From Anoxybacter fermentans (lineage in GTDB: Bacteria > Bacillota > Halanaerobiia > DY22613), in NCBI RefSeq assembly GCF_003991135.1, contig NZ_CP016379.1, positions 2,976,001-3,040,000 on the forward strand: a stretch of DNA of 64,000 bases, in the 5' to 3' direction. The notes beneath the pieces are model-generated. The model saw only the letters and a program-made list of their open reading frames with translations. It ran no database searches and was not told the origin of the DNA. Below, piece by piece: positions 33,573 through 42,275 of this stretch. Position 1 is the stretch's first letter. The number at the start of each line of letters is the position of its first letter. The translations under genes were made by a program, and so were the position numbers.

Positions 33573-34913
33573 GATGATGTCAAGAATTTTGTGTAAATGA
33601 ATTCTCAAGATCTATAACGCTCTTTGAAAAGTTGTTGTAATTGTTCTTTAGCACTTAAAAAACCTTTCATTTTTTGGTTACTCCATTTGGTATTATAATC
33701 AATAACTTTCAAGTAAATAATCTTCTCAGCTGCTGTCTCAGTTGGTAAGCTGTTAACTGGATTTAACCTTTTACGAAGCTCTTTAATAGCTCTTTTTATC
33801 CAGTTGGTAGTATAGATTGCCTTACGAATCTCAGATGGATACTTATAGAAGGTCAGAAGTTCGTTTTATTCATTCCACCAACTTTGAGTAATTTTAGGGT
33901 AGATTTGTCCCCATTTATCGCAAAATTCCTTTAATGCCTTTTTGGCATACTCCGTGTCAGGAGCATTATAAATGGTTTTTAAATCTTCTATTATTTCATT
34001 CAAATGCTTTTTACGTACTTTGGTTATAGTGTTTCTAACTCTATGTACAATACACCGTTGTACGTCGGCTTTAGGATAAACTTTGAGAAATGCATCTTTT
34101 AATTCCGAAAGACTATCCATGACACCCAATAAAACTTCTTCCAGTCCCCTGGACTTTAAGTTTAACAAAACTTCTTCCCAGAGAGCAGAAGATTCTGAAG
34201 CGCCTATATAGAAATCAAGAATCTCTCTATAACCTTCTTCATCGATGCCAATGCTCATATATACAAGTTCATTGTCAACATACTCACGAAGCAACTTTAC
34301 ACTCATACCATAAATGTATAGAACGCTTAACGTCTTTTGAATTTTCGTTGATGTCATTTATTCAGTTCTTCTAAAGCAACATCTGTTAAATTGCTGACAG
34401 AGGATGCGCTATATTTGGTATCGTACATTTTTTCAATAGTTTCAGCAATATCTCTGGCACTGAGACCTTTGGCATACATGTTAATGATCATTTCTTCTAA
34501 CCAATTGTCACAACGCTGATGAGGCTCAAAAAGAACAGTTTTAAATTCACCATTTCGATCTCGTGGCATCTTTAAATCCTAAATATTACCATATTTAGTT
34601 TTAAGGTTGCGAGTATAATAACCATTGCGACTATTACCTGAATTTTTACTTTTAGGGTCATATTTTTCATAGTTTAAAAACTCAATCAGTTCAGCCTTGA
34701 GGAGTTTTTGAATAAATTCCTTAATCAAATCAGTTAATAAACTATCTAAATCTAATTGACCTGTCAATAACTTTTGAAGTATAAAGTGGAATTCTCCTTT
34801 AGGTTGAGATTTTTGTTAGGCAAACAATTACTTCAACCTTTCAAAGAGGATTCCCTTTTTTTATTTATGTGAGATCTCACAAAAGCCATCTATACAAAAT
34901 ATTATACACTACT
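33573..34913 (-). mobile_element. IS256-family insertion sequence, transposase broken
   Basis: Transposase pieces on the minus strand within 33605-34767: IKEFIQKLLKAELIEFLNYEKYD...NSRNGYYTRNL, PRDRNGEFKTVLFEPHQR..MYAKGLSARDIAE, SIGIDEEGYREILDFYIGASES..GVMDSLSELKDAF..VQRCIVHRVRNTI (mutator signature), and SEIRKAIYTTNWIKRAIKELRKRLNP to the stop. Several stops and shifts (near 34570, 34355 and 33866) break it. The left end GATGATGTCAAGAATTTTGT at 33573 resembles IS256-type ends; the right end is placed near 34913 by a weaker match (ACAAAAT...ACTC). Confidence 0.8.
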
Positions 34914-35106
34914 CATAGAAATTTTTCGTTAAACCATCTTAGTGAGATTTTAGTCGAAATAAGGCCTTATCACAGAATGTGATGAGCTAATCAGGGGCCA
35001 GGATGGCCCATTGATTAGTGTGCCTTATTTCGGCTGAAATCGAACTTTAGATGGTTCGAAAAATTTCTTCATGAAGTGAAAAATTAGCTTTTTGCAGTAA
35101 AATCAT
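34914..35106 (+). repeat. Palindromic MITE-like repeat, copy 4 (left end missing)
   Basis: Starts abruptly at CATAGAAATTTTTCG exactly where the IS256 element ends, lacking the ACTGCAAAAAGCTAATTTT arm; the right end GCAGTAAAATCAT is complete. The missing arm is not found on the other side of the IS, so a deletion accompanied or followed insertion. Confidence 0.88.
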
Positions 35107-35156
35107 ATCTTCTTTTGAGAAAAAGTAATCCCCTGTTATTAATATGTGGATGAATG

Positions 35157-35178
35157 GTGCCTTAAGGGCACTTTTTTT
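35157..35178 (+). terminator. Hairpin terminator
   Basis: GTGCC/GGCAC with a short loop followed by seven T. No intact gene precedes it on this strand. Confidence 0.6.
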
Positions 35179-35241
35179 CTTTATATGAATCACCAATTCA
35201 TAAATTTAAGAATAAGATAATAAAAAAGGTGGTGATTTATA

Positions 35242-35496
35242 ATGATCATAAAATATCTATCCATAATTCGGGATGTTCTTCACTTAATTTTAATAGGAAT
35301 TACTATTGTAGAACGTCCAGGTGAAGGGCCAACAAAGAAAAAAGAAGCAATCCAACTCATACAGAATCTTGCAGGAGATTTTCTACCAAATTGGATTATT
35401 AGAATTCTCTTAAATGAAACCACATTAGGTATTCTGATTGACTATATTGTAAATAGATTGAACAAAGAAGAGATTTTTATTCACTCTAAAGAATAA
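35242..35496 (+). CDS. Small hypothetical protein
   Basis: 84 residues, with a hydrophobic N-terminus (YLSIIRDVLHLILIGITIV) and a C-terminal amphipathic stretch (LPNWIIRILLNETTLGILIDYIVNRLNK). It vaguely recalls phage-holin-like small proteins (GEGPTKKKEAIQLIQ) but that is not secure. ATG follows AAAGGTGGTG; a strong terminator follows, so it is monocistronic. Confidence 0.65.
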   Translation: MIIKYLSIIRDVLHLILIGITIVERPGEGPTKKKEAIQLIQNLAGDFLPNWIIRILLNETTLGILIDYIVNRLNKEEIFIHSKE

Positions 35497-35529
35497 AAAC
35501 TGTTTCCCATTTAGGAAACAGTTTTTTTT
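35497..35529 (+). terminator. Rho-independent terminator
   Basis: AAACTGTTTCC / GGAAACAGTTT followed by T-run; ends the 84-residue gene. Confidence 0.88.
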
Positions 35530-35603
35530 ATAAAAAAATTTGAAAAATTAAAGGGTTTATCGAAGAGAAGACGAAGAAATACTAAAGAAGGGGGATTGAA
35601 TTT

Positions 35604-35876
35604 ATGTCAAAAAAAGAAATAAAGAAAGATTTAATAAATCGTATTCGAACTATTAAGGGACACCTTGGTGGAATTGAGAAAATGATTGAAGAAGGTAAAA
35701 GTTGTGAACAGATTCTAATTCAGATTAATGCTGTTAAAGCTGCAATGAATAAAATTGGAATGGCAATAATAGAAAATTATACAGAAGAATGTATAATGGA
35801 TGCAATAAATTCACCGGAAAATTTGCAGAAGAAAGTTAGAGATATTATTGAAAGTTTAGTTAAATTCTCTAGATAA
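35604..35876 (+). CDS. CsoR/CstR-family transcriptional repressor (DUF156)
   Basis: 90-residue all-helical repressor. The two family cysteines are present as C34 (GKSCEQ) and C63 (EECIMDAI), spaced 29 apart. The copper-ligand His that sits four residues before the second Cys in CsoR is replaced by Tyr (Y59), and no other His is nearby, so copper sensing is unlikely; a persulfide-sensing CstR-like role is possible, which would fit the rhodanese-TusA fusion 1.8 kb downstream. ATG with GAAGGGGG. Confidence 0.8.
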   Translation: MSKKEIKKDLINRIRTIKGHLGGIEKMIEEGKSCEQILIQINAVKAAMNKIGMAIIENYTEECIMDAINSPENLQKKVRDIIESLVKFSR

Positions 35877-36072
35877 ATCATGAAATCATAATCAGGTTCA
35901 TATATTTTGATAAAAAAATTATAGACTCAAAAAAAGGGGTTTTAAAGGTTTTTTTTATTTTATTTTTAACAAATTAAGAAAAAAAAGTTGATATTATAAT
36001 TTGCCAACAAAATAATCTACAAAGGGTATTAAACATAAAAAAATGAAATGATCTTGTTTAGATAAAGAGACA

Positions 36073-36101
36073 TTGATTTTACTAATTTTTTATGTTAAAA
36101 T
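36073..36101 (+). promoter_or_regulatory. Sigma-A promoter for TPR gene
   Basis: TTGATT, 17-base spacer, TAAAAT, about 75 bases before the ATG. Confidence 0.55.
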
Positions 36102-36176
36102 AAAAGTATCTAATTTTTACAAATGAAAGGAAATCATATTTAAAAATGGAGGGGTGTTTTTTCTGGGGGGGATATA

Positions 36177-37208
36177 ATGCGTGAAAAGATTAAGCAGCTT
36201 TTAAAAAAGTATAATGCCATTGGAAGAAAGAAACTTTATAAGGAGAGAAAATATGAAGAGGCTCTTGAATATATAATTAGAGCTATTCAATGTGCAGAAT
36301 TGTTAGATGATTGGGATGGAATTGTACAGAACAGATTATTATTGGGACATGTTTATCTTAATTCAATGAAAGATTTAAATTATGCTGCTGAAATTTATAC
36401 TAAAATTTTAAAAATGTTTGAAGAAAAACAATCTGAAGAAGTAATAGAAAAGAGTGAAGAGTATTTTAAATGTAAATATGCTTTAGCAAGAACTCTACGC
36501 AAATTGGGAAAGCTAGATCAAGCGATTTCTATTTTAGAGGATATTGAATCAAAATTCCATGATAATGAAACCAGAATTAATGTTTTTAATGATCTAGGTT
36601 TAACTTACTGGCGTAAAGCCAGTGTAACACAAAATAAAATTTATTTAGATGAAGCAATTCGGATTTATGATCTTGCGATTGAGCTATGTAATGAGGAAGT
36701 TTTACATAAATCAAAAGCTATGGTTTTAAATAATAAGGGAATGGCCTATTATGATCAACAACAATATGACCTGGCTATTAATACTTTTAATGAAGCTTTA
36801 TCTTTAACTAATGATGAATTTTATATTGCTTGTATAAGTAATGAAATTGCTAAAACCTATTTAAAACTGGGTAACTTTCATATGGCTAAAAAGTTTATTA
36901 ACAAAGCTAATCAAATTCTTTTAGATTATGATGAAAAGGCCGGTGAAATTGAACTATTACGGAACCTGGCTATTGAAGGATTATACCAGAGGAAGATAGG
37001 TAATTTTGAAGATGCCGTAAATTACTTCGAAATGGCAGCAACGAAATTAGAAGATAGAGAATTAAAAATAGAAGCTGCCGAAACTTTTCATCAGTTATCT
37101 CTTATGCTAAAAGAGCGTGGTGATATTCGTTCTGGTCGCTATGCGCTTAAATTTGAGGAATTGGCAAAAGAGATTGAAGAACAGGAACAAAGGTTAATTT
37201 CAAGTTAG
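36177..37208 (+). CDS. TPR-repeat protein, Rap-like length
   Basis: 343 residues made of about seven to eight tetratricopeptide repeats (for example EALEYIIRAIQCAE, DQAISILEDIE, YDLAINTFNEALSL, EDAVNYFEMAATKL) with no recognisable HTH, enzyme or signal sequence. Cytoplasmic. TPR proteins of this size without an HTH include the Rap phosphatases that bind exported peptides. The next gene, 35 bases downstream and apparently in the same transcript, encodes an exported small repeat protein. Function unknown; pairing is inference. Confidence 0.75.
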   Translation: MREKIKQLLKKYNAIGRKKLYKERKYEEALEYIIRAIQCAELLDDWDGIVQNRLLLGHVYLNSMKDLNYAAEIYTKILKMFEEKQSEEVIEKSEEYFKCKYALARTLRKLGKLDQAISILEDIESKFHDNETRINVFNDLGLTYWRKASVTQNKIYLDEAIRIYDLAIELCNEEVLHKSKAMVLNNKGMAYYDQQQYDLAINTFNEALSLTNDEFYIACISNEIAKTYLKLGNFHMAKKFINKANQILLDYDEKAGEIELLRNLAIEGLYQRKIGNFEDAVNYFEMAATKLEDRELKIEAAETFHQLSLMLKERGDIRSGRYALKFEELAKEIEEQEQRLISS

Positions 37209-37243
37209 TAATACTTTTATAATAATGAAAGGGGGAAGTTGTA

Positions 37244-37558
37244 ATGGGGAGGGTATTTAAAGGTCTAGTATTGATGTTGGGAGTTTTCCTGTTGGTCTGG
37301 TTGCCATGTGCTTTCGCTAATGGTCCTATTGAAGAGCCATTAGCACTTAGTGGACCAATTGAGCAGCCGATGGAACTTGACGGACCAATTGAGCAGCTAA
37401 TAGGATTTGACGGACCAATTGGGCAGCCAATGGAACTTGGTAGATTAATTGAGCAGCTAATAAGACTTGGCTGGCCAATTGAGCAGCTAATAGGACTTGG
37501 CGGTCCGATTGAGCAACCAATGATGCTAGAAGGTCCGATTGAGGAACCAATTCAATAA
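37244..37558 (+). CDS. Small exported decapeptide-repeat protein
   Basis: 104 residues: signal peptide (basic start, hydrophobic LVLMLGVFLLVWLP, likely cleavage after AFA), then eight near-tandem 10-residue units of the form GPIEQPMELD, the last truncated (GPIEEPLALS, GPIEQPMELD, GPIEQLIGFD, GPIGQPMELG, RLIEQLIRLG, WPIEQLIGLG, GPIEQPMMLE, GPIEEPIQ). The DNA repeats with a 30-base period. ATG follows AAGGGGG. No homologous family recognised. It could be a peptide-pheromone precursor or a small surface protein. Confidence 0.75.
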   Translation: MGRVFKGLVLMLGVFLLVWLPCAFANGPIEEPLALSGPIEQPMELDGPIEQLIGFDGPIGQPMELGRLIEQLIRLGWPIEQLIGLGGPIEQPMMLEGPIEEPIQ

Positions 37559-37567
37559 ACATAAAAT

Positions 37568-37601
37568 AAAAGATACACCTTTAATAAAGGTGTATCTTTT
37601 T
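37568..37601 (+). terminator. Rho-independent terminator
   Basis: AAAGATACACCTTT / AAAGGTGTATCTTT with tetraloop AATA, then T-run; closes the TPR-repeat protein pair. Confidence 0.9.
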
Positions 37602-37635
37602 AATGTTTATCATTCCACAAAATAAGCTGTAGTGT

Positions 37636-40122
37636 TTAGATAAAGAGGTTAACATTGGATTCCTCGGCTGCTCCTAGATAATTTGCAACTCCACCAATTT
37701 CTACACCATCGATTAACTCTTCTTTTTTAATACCCATTACATCCATTGACATTTGACAGGCTACAAGGCGAACACCTGCCATTTTTGCCTGGCCAATTAA
37801 GGCTTCTAAGGAATCAACACCTTTCTTTTTCATAACATAACGAATCATTTTTGGACCAATACCCATCATGTTCATTTTTGAAAGACCGAGTTTTTTGCTT
37901 CCCCTGGGCATCATCATACCGAACATTTTATCTAAAAAGCCTTTTTTAACTTTTACTTTTTGATTTTTTCTTAGAATATTTAATCCCCAGAAGGTAAAGA
38001 ACATGGTAACTTTACGTCCCATTGAAGCAGCACCGTTAGCGATAATAAAGGAAGCAATGGCCTTATCCAGATCTCCACTGAATATAATTATAGTTTTATC
38101 CTGCGGTAGATTTGTCACCTGATTTGTCATTTCCTGATTCTTTCCACCACCTTTTTGAATATATGCAATAAAACAGTTATCGGTTTTTTCTTGTTTGAGC
38201 AATTTATTACCAGTACGTTTGCACCAGGCAGGGATGTCGGTAACAAAACCAGGGTCTGTAGCCCTTACTTCAAGAACCTGACCATCTTTTAAATGTTTCA
38301 TCTTTTGATAGACCTGCATAATTGGTCCAGGACATTGAAGGCCGCAGGCATCTAATTTAACTGTTTCCTGTGTTGATATTACAGCTTCTTTTGCGTTGAC
38401 GGTTTCTTTCTCTACAACATTACAGCAGGAAGAACCGGATGTTGAGTTAGTTGAATCATTTTGAAGGTTCAATTCCTTAATTACGGTTTTATAGGTCTTA
38501 TAGCCACCACTTAAATTTTTGACTTTAGTAAAACCGTGTTGTTTAAGAATTCGGCTAGCAATATAGCCACGCAAACCAACCTGACAGTAAATAATAATTT
38601 CTTTATCTTTAGGTAATTCATTTAAGCGATCTCTTAATTCATCGACAGGAATGAGAATAGCACCCTCAATAGCTCCTAAATTCCATTCCATTTTTGTTCT
38701 TACATCGACGAGAACAGATTTATTAAGATCTAGTTTAGGAATTTCATGCCAATGGATGATGTCAGTATCCCCATTGATAATATTACCTGCAGCATAGCCA
38801 GCCATGTTAACAGGGTCTTTAGCAGAGGAGAATGGTGGAGCATAGGCCAATTCTAATTCTTGTAAGTCAAAGACGGTCTTACCGAAGCGGATTGCGGTTG
38901 CCAATACATCAATCCGTTTATCAACACCTTTATAACCGACAATCTGGGCTCCTAAAAGTTTGCCTTCGGGAGTAAAGAGTATCTTTATTGACATAGGGAT
39001 TGCACCTGGATAATAACCGGCATGAGATCCAGAGTGAGTAATGGAAGCTATATATTTAATTCCTTCACGCTTTAGAGTTTTTTCATTGGCACCTGTTGAT
39101 GCTACAGTAAGATCGAAGACTTTGGCAATGGCCGTACCTTGAGTTCCTTTATAAGTTTCTGGACGTCCAGCGATATTATTGGCAACAATACGTCCTTGTT
39201 TATTGGCTGGCCCAGCCAATGGAATTAATGTATTCTTTTTTGTAATGAAATCTTCAACTTCAATAGCATCACCAATAGCGTAAATGGATGGATCAGAAGT
39301 TTGTAAATATTCGTTTACTTTAATACCGCCCCGTTTACCCAGTTCAAGACCACACGATTTAGCAAGGGTTGTATCGGGACGAACACCGATGGCTAAAATA
39401 ACTAAATCAGCAGTGATCTCTTTACCGCTTTGAAGAGTGACCTGGACCTGACCGGACCGGTCTTTGAAAGATTTGACACCATCTTTCAGGATTAAATTGA
39501 CATTTTTGGAGCGAATATGCTCATGAACAATGGCAGCCATTTCAAAATCAAGGGGAGCCATTACCTGGTCGGCCATTTCCACTATAGTTACATTAAGACC
39601 TCTGTGATGCAAGTTTTCTGCCATTTCAAGACCAATAAATCCACCACCCACAACAATAGCTGATTTTGGTTTTTTGTTGTCAATATATCCCTTAATTTTA
39701 TCCATATCCGGAATATTGCGTAATGTGAAAATATTTGGATGATCTATGCCGGGAATGGGTGGTTTAACAGGGTTAGCGCCGGGTGAGAGTATTAAATAAT
39801 CATAGCTTTCAGTATAAGTCTCACCTGTTTTGTGATTTTTAATTTTTACAACTTTATTTTCACGATCAATAGCAATAACTTCATTAAGAACTCTGACATC
39901 AATATTAAAACGTTTTTTCATAGCTTCAGGAGTCTGAACCAGAAGTTTGCTTCTTTCAGTGATTACTTCACCAATGTGATATGGGAGACCACAATTGGCA
40001 AAGGAGATATGCTCGCCGCGTTCCAGTAAAATAATTTCTGCGTTTTCATCAATTCGTCTAAGCCTAGCAGCAGCACTGGCTCCACCGGCTACACCACCAA
40101 CAATGACAACCTTTTTACCCAT
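37636..40122 (-). CDS. CoA-disulfide reductase / rhodanese / TusA / DsrE fusion
   Basis: 828 residues. (1) FAD/NAD-dependent CoA-disulfide or polysulfide reductase, about 1-450: VGGVAGGASAAARLRR, redox Cys44 in FANCGLPYHIG, NAD site VVGGGFIGLEMAENL, FAD site YAIGDAIEV. (2) Rhodanese domain, about 460-555, active loop CQVGLRGY (Cys near 513). (3) TusA-type sulfur carrier, about 588-660, CGLQCPGPIMQV. (4) DsrE/F-like domain, about 670-828, ending in conserved ACQMSMDVMGI. The fusion joins persulfide reduction, transfer and carriage in one chain, so it likely handles zero-valent sulfur or persulfides in the cytoplasm. Preceded by a palindromic operator and an ArsR gene in the same direction. ATG with GGGGGT. 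Confidence 0.9.
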   Translation of the reverse strand: MGKKVVIVGGVAGGASAAARLRRIDENAEIILLERGEHISFANCGLPYHIGEVITERSKLLVQTPEAMKKRFNIDVRVLNEVIAIDRENKVVKIKNHKTGETYTESYDYLILSPGANPVKPPIPGIDHPNIFTLRNIPDMDKIKGYIDNKKPKSAIVVGGGFIGLEMAENLHHRGLNVTIVEMADQVMAPLDFEMAAIVHEHIRSKNVNLILKDGVKSFKDRSGQVQVTLQSGKEITADLVILAIGVRPDTTLAKSCGLELGKRGGIKVNEYLQTSDPSIYAIGDAIEVEDFITKKNTLIPLAGPANKQGRIVANNIAGRPETYKGTQGTAIAKVFDLTVASTGANEKTLKREGIKYIASITHSGSHAGYYPGAIPMSIKILFTPEGKLLGAQIVGYKGVDKRIDVLATAIRFGKTVFDLQELELAYAPPFSSAKDPVNMAGYAAGNIINGDTDIIHWHEIPKLDLNKSVLVDVRTKMEWNLGAIEGAILIPVDELRDRLNELPKDKEIIIYCQVGLRGYIASRILKQHGFTKVKNLSGGYKTYKTVIKELNLQNDSTNSTSGSSCCNVVEKETVNAKEAVISTQETVKLDACGLQCPGPIMQVYQKMKHLKDGQVLEVRATDPGFVTDIPAWCKRTGNKLLKQEKTDNCFIAYIQKGGGKNQEMTNQVTNLPQDKTIIIFSGDLDKAIASFIIANGAASMGRKVTMFFTFWGLNILRKNQKVKVKKGFLDKMFGMMMPRGSKKLGLSKMNMMGIGPKMIRYVMKKKGVDSLEALIGQAKMAGVRLVACQMSMDVMGIKKEELIDGVEIGGVANYLGAAEESNVNLFI

Positions 40123-40147
40123 TTAAATAATACCCCCTTTTATTTAT

Positions 40148-40167
40148 ATATTGTAATATTACGATAT
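40148..40167. promoter_or_regulatory. Probable ArsR operator before the sulfur fusion gene
   Basis: ATATTGTAATATTACGATAT, a near-perfect 20-base palindrome 26 bases before the start codon; a matching site lies before arsR. Confidence 0.65.
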
Positions 40168-40176
40168 ATTTTTGAT

Positions 40177-40207
40177 AAAAAAACATTAAGTCTTGTTAAC
40201 AAGACTT
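40177..40207 (-). terminator. Terminator after arsR gene
   Basis: AAGTCTTG-TTAA-CAAGACTT followed, on the minus strand, by AATGTTTTTTT. Separates the regulator from the fusion gene, which therefore needs its own promoter. Confidence 0.75.
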
Positions 40208-40210
40208 ATT

Positions 40211-40501
40211 TTATTTCTCAAAAAGGGCTTTAATGATCTTTCTGGCATCTTTATTAACAACAGAATAGTTAATTTTGACTCCTTCACGTTTTCCTTCAAT
40301 AATTCCTGCTGCTTTAAGTTTGGTTAGATGTTGAGAAATAGTAGATTGTGGAATTTCAAGACATGATTGCATTTTGGTTACATTACAAAATTCTGTTTCG
40401 ATAAGCCCTTTCACAATACATAGGCGAACAGGATGAGCCAGGGCCTTTAAAATTTCACTTTTAGCTTCTAAAATTTCCATTTGATTTGTTAAATCTTGCA
40501 C
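40211..40501 (-). CDS. ArsR-family transcriptional repressor
   Basis: 96 residues: winged-helix fold with recognition region IPQSTISQHLTKLKAAGII and LAHPVRLCIVKGL upstream. Cysteines at about 28, 39 and 47 of this start (RLCIVK, EFCNV, QSCLE) could bind a soft metal or sense sulfane sulfur. GTG 40501 is chosen with GGGAGG nine bases before; the TTG three codons earlier abuts the ribosome binding site. Probably controls the sulfur fusion gene and itself through the shared palindrome. Confidence 0.88.
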   Translation of the reverse strand: MQDLTNQMEILEAKSEILKALAHPVRLCIVKGLIETEFCNVTKMQSCLEIPQSTISQHLTKLKAAGIIEGKREGVKINYSVVNKDARKIIKALFEK

Positions 40502-40527
40502 GAAAAACAACCTCCCAAACCCTGCTT

Positions 40528-40547
40528 ATATTATAATATTACAATAA
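40528..40547. promoter_or_regulatory. Probable ArsR operator before arsR gene
   Basis: ATATTATAATATTACAATAA, the same core (TAATATTAC) as at 40148-40167. Confidence 0.6.
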
Positions 40548-40660
40548 ATTAATGTATCTGTCAAATTCTTTTTTTAAAATTTACAATTAAAAGAACGGAA
40601 ATTAGCAGAATAAATGAGATTAAATACAAAAAGAAGTATTAAAGCTTGATTTTAATAAAA

Positions 40661-40786
40661 GATTTTACTGCAAAAAGCTAATTTTGAGCGCTATAGAAAT
40701 TTTTCGTTAAACCATCTTACTTAATGAAATTGAAAAAGAATGGCCTCATATGAGGGGGTGATGAGCTAATCAAGGTTCAGGAGGGC
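40661..40786 (+). repeat. Palindromic MITE-like repeat, copy 5 (right half missing)
   Basis: Left arm GATTTTACTGCAAAAAGC through GATGAGCTAATCAAGG and CAGGAGGGC is present, then homology stops. The rest of 40502-40906 shows only promoter-like AT-rich sequence for the next gene. Confidence 0.85.
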
Positions 40787-40906
40787 TTAAATAAACAAAG
40801 ATTTTAAATTCACTGAAAATTTAGAGGAAAAAGAAGACTTATATCTAATATATATTTAGAGAAATATTCATCGATGTATAAAAATTAAATAAAGGAGTGA
40901 TTTATT

Positions 40907-41947
40907 TTGGCAAAAGTGAGGGTTATTAGCTGGGGTTTAGGTGCAATGGGCCAGGGAATGGCTAAATTAATTTTATCCAAAAAAGGAATGGAACTCATAG
41001 GAGCTATAGAACGTGATCCTCAAAAAATCGGTAAAGATGTAGGTGAACTTTTGGGCCAGGAGAAGATTGGTATAGAGATTAAATCCAGTCTAAGTGAAGC
41101 ATTAGCAAATAAAGAAGCAGATTTACTTCTTATTGCTACCAGTTCCTTTACAAAAGAAGTATTTCCCCAAATCAAAGAGGGTATTGAAGCTGGTTTGAAT
41201 GTAATTACCATCGCTGAAGAGATGTCTTATCCTGAAGCTCAAGAACCTGAATTGGCGGCTGAAATTGATAGATTGGCAAAAGAAAAGGGAGTAACTGTTC
41301 TGGGTACCGGTATTAACCCAGGTTTTGTACTGGATACATTAATTCTTGCTTTAACTGGTGTATGTCTGGATGTAAAAGAAATTAGAGCAGCCCGGATTAA
41401 TGATTTATCACCATTCGGTCCAACTGTAATGAGAACCCAGGGTGTAGGTACTACTCCTGAAGAGTTTGAAGCTGGTCTAAAATCTGGCGAAATTGTAGGT
41501 CATATTGGATTTAAAGAGTCTATTACTATGATTGCTTCCAGAATGGGTTGGGAATTGGATGAGATTGAAGAGATAAGAGAACCTATTATTTCCAATGTTT
41601 ATCGTGAAACTCCATACGTAAAAGTTGAAAAAGGTCAGGTAGCAGGTTGCCGTCATATAGCTTATGGAAAGAAAAACGGTAAAACATTGATTACTCTTGA
41701 ACATCCTCAGCAGATTCATCCCCATCTGGAAGGTGTTGAAACAGGTGATTATATTGAAATCATTGGTGATCCACATATTAAATTGGCTATTACTCCAGAG
41801 ATTCCTGGCGGTAAAGGAACGATGGCCTGTGCTGTAAATATGATTCCTGCTGTAATCAATGCAGAACCTGGCCTGGTTCATATGTCTGAATTACCAGTAC
41901 CTGCATATATCGCCCGGGATTTGAAAAACTTAATACAGGATAAATAA
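40907..41947 (+). CDS. ord: 2,4-diaminopentanoate dehydrogenase
   Basis: 346 residues, N-terminal Rossmann fold ([17 protein letters not shown]) of the dihydrodipicolinate-reductase-like superfamily. Oxidative deamination of 2,4-diaminopentanoate to 2-amino-4-oxopentanoate with NAD(P), the third step of oxidative ornithine fermentation. The call rests strongly on the neighbours (ortAB, oraSE follow). TTG start 40907 with AAAGGAGTGA upstream. First gene of the ornithine operon. Confidence 0.92.
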   Translation: MAKVRVISWGLGAMGQGMAKLILSKKGMELIGAIERDPQKIGKDVGELLGQEKIGIEIKSSLSEALANKEADLLLIATSSFTKEVFPQIKEGIEAGLNVITIAEEMSYPEAQEPELAAEIDRLAKEKGVTVLGTGINPGFVLDTLILALTGVCLDVKEIRAARINDLSPFGPTVMRTQGVGTTPEEFEAGLKSGEIVGHIGFKESITMIASRMGWELDEIEEIREPIISNVYRETPYVKVEKGQVAGCRHIAYGKKNGKTLITLEHPQQIHPHLEGVETGDYIEIIGDPHIKLAITPEIPGGKGTMACAVNMIPAVINAEPGLVHMSELPVPAYIARDLKNLIQDK

Positions 41948-41970
41948 GATCAAAAAGGGGGTTTTTGGGT

Positions 41971-42270
41971 ATGAAAGTACCCAAAGGAACATGGGTTCAG
42001 ATTCGTCAAATTGTCCTTAAGCCAGAAGAGCGTGCCCCTCAGGTGCCCAATGATACTAAAAAAGTACCCCTGGAATTGAGGGTTAAAGGATTTTTAGAAG
42101 AAGATGCTTCCATTGGTGATGAAGTGACCATTACAACTTTGATTGGTCGTAAATTAAAAGGACGTTTAGAGGCTGTGAATCCGCGCTATGAGCATGATTT
42201 TGGTGAGCCCATTCCTGAGCTTTTGACCATTGGTCAAAAGCTGCGTCAATTTCTCTTTGAGGAGGAATAG
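41971..42270 (+). CDS. ortA: 2-amino-4-oxopentanoate thiolase, alpha subunit OrtA
   Basis: 99 residues. The small subunit pairs with OrtB to split 2-amino-4-oxopentanoate with CoA into acetyl-CoA and alanine. Recognised by VPKGTWVQI, the segment LPL-like ELRVKGFLEED and C-terminal NPRYEHDFGEPIPELL. ATG 41971 with AAAGGGGG is preferred over the TTG two codons earlier. Six bases separate it from ortB. Confidence 0.93.
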   Translation: MKVPKGTWVQIRQIVLKPEERAPQVPNDTKKVPLELRVKGFLEEDASIGDEVTITTLIGRKLKGRLEAVNPRYEHDFGEPIPELLTIGQKLRQFLFEEE

Positions 42271-42275
42271 AGCTA

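Noticed and set aside
33612-33618. CTATAAC, which would be the partner of R' GTTATAG at 28761 and close a 4.8 kb cassette
   Set aside because: It lies inside the IS256 transposase coding region with no paired arms or R' box after it; coincidental.
37347-37562. 71-residue minus-strand frame over the decapeptide-repeat gene
   Set aside because: Shadow of the 30-base repeat; the plus frame has a signal peptide, ribosome binding site and terminator.
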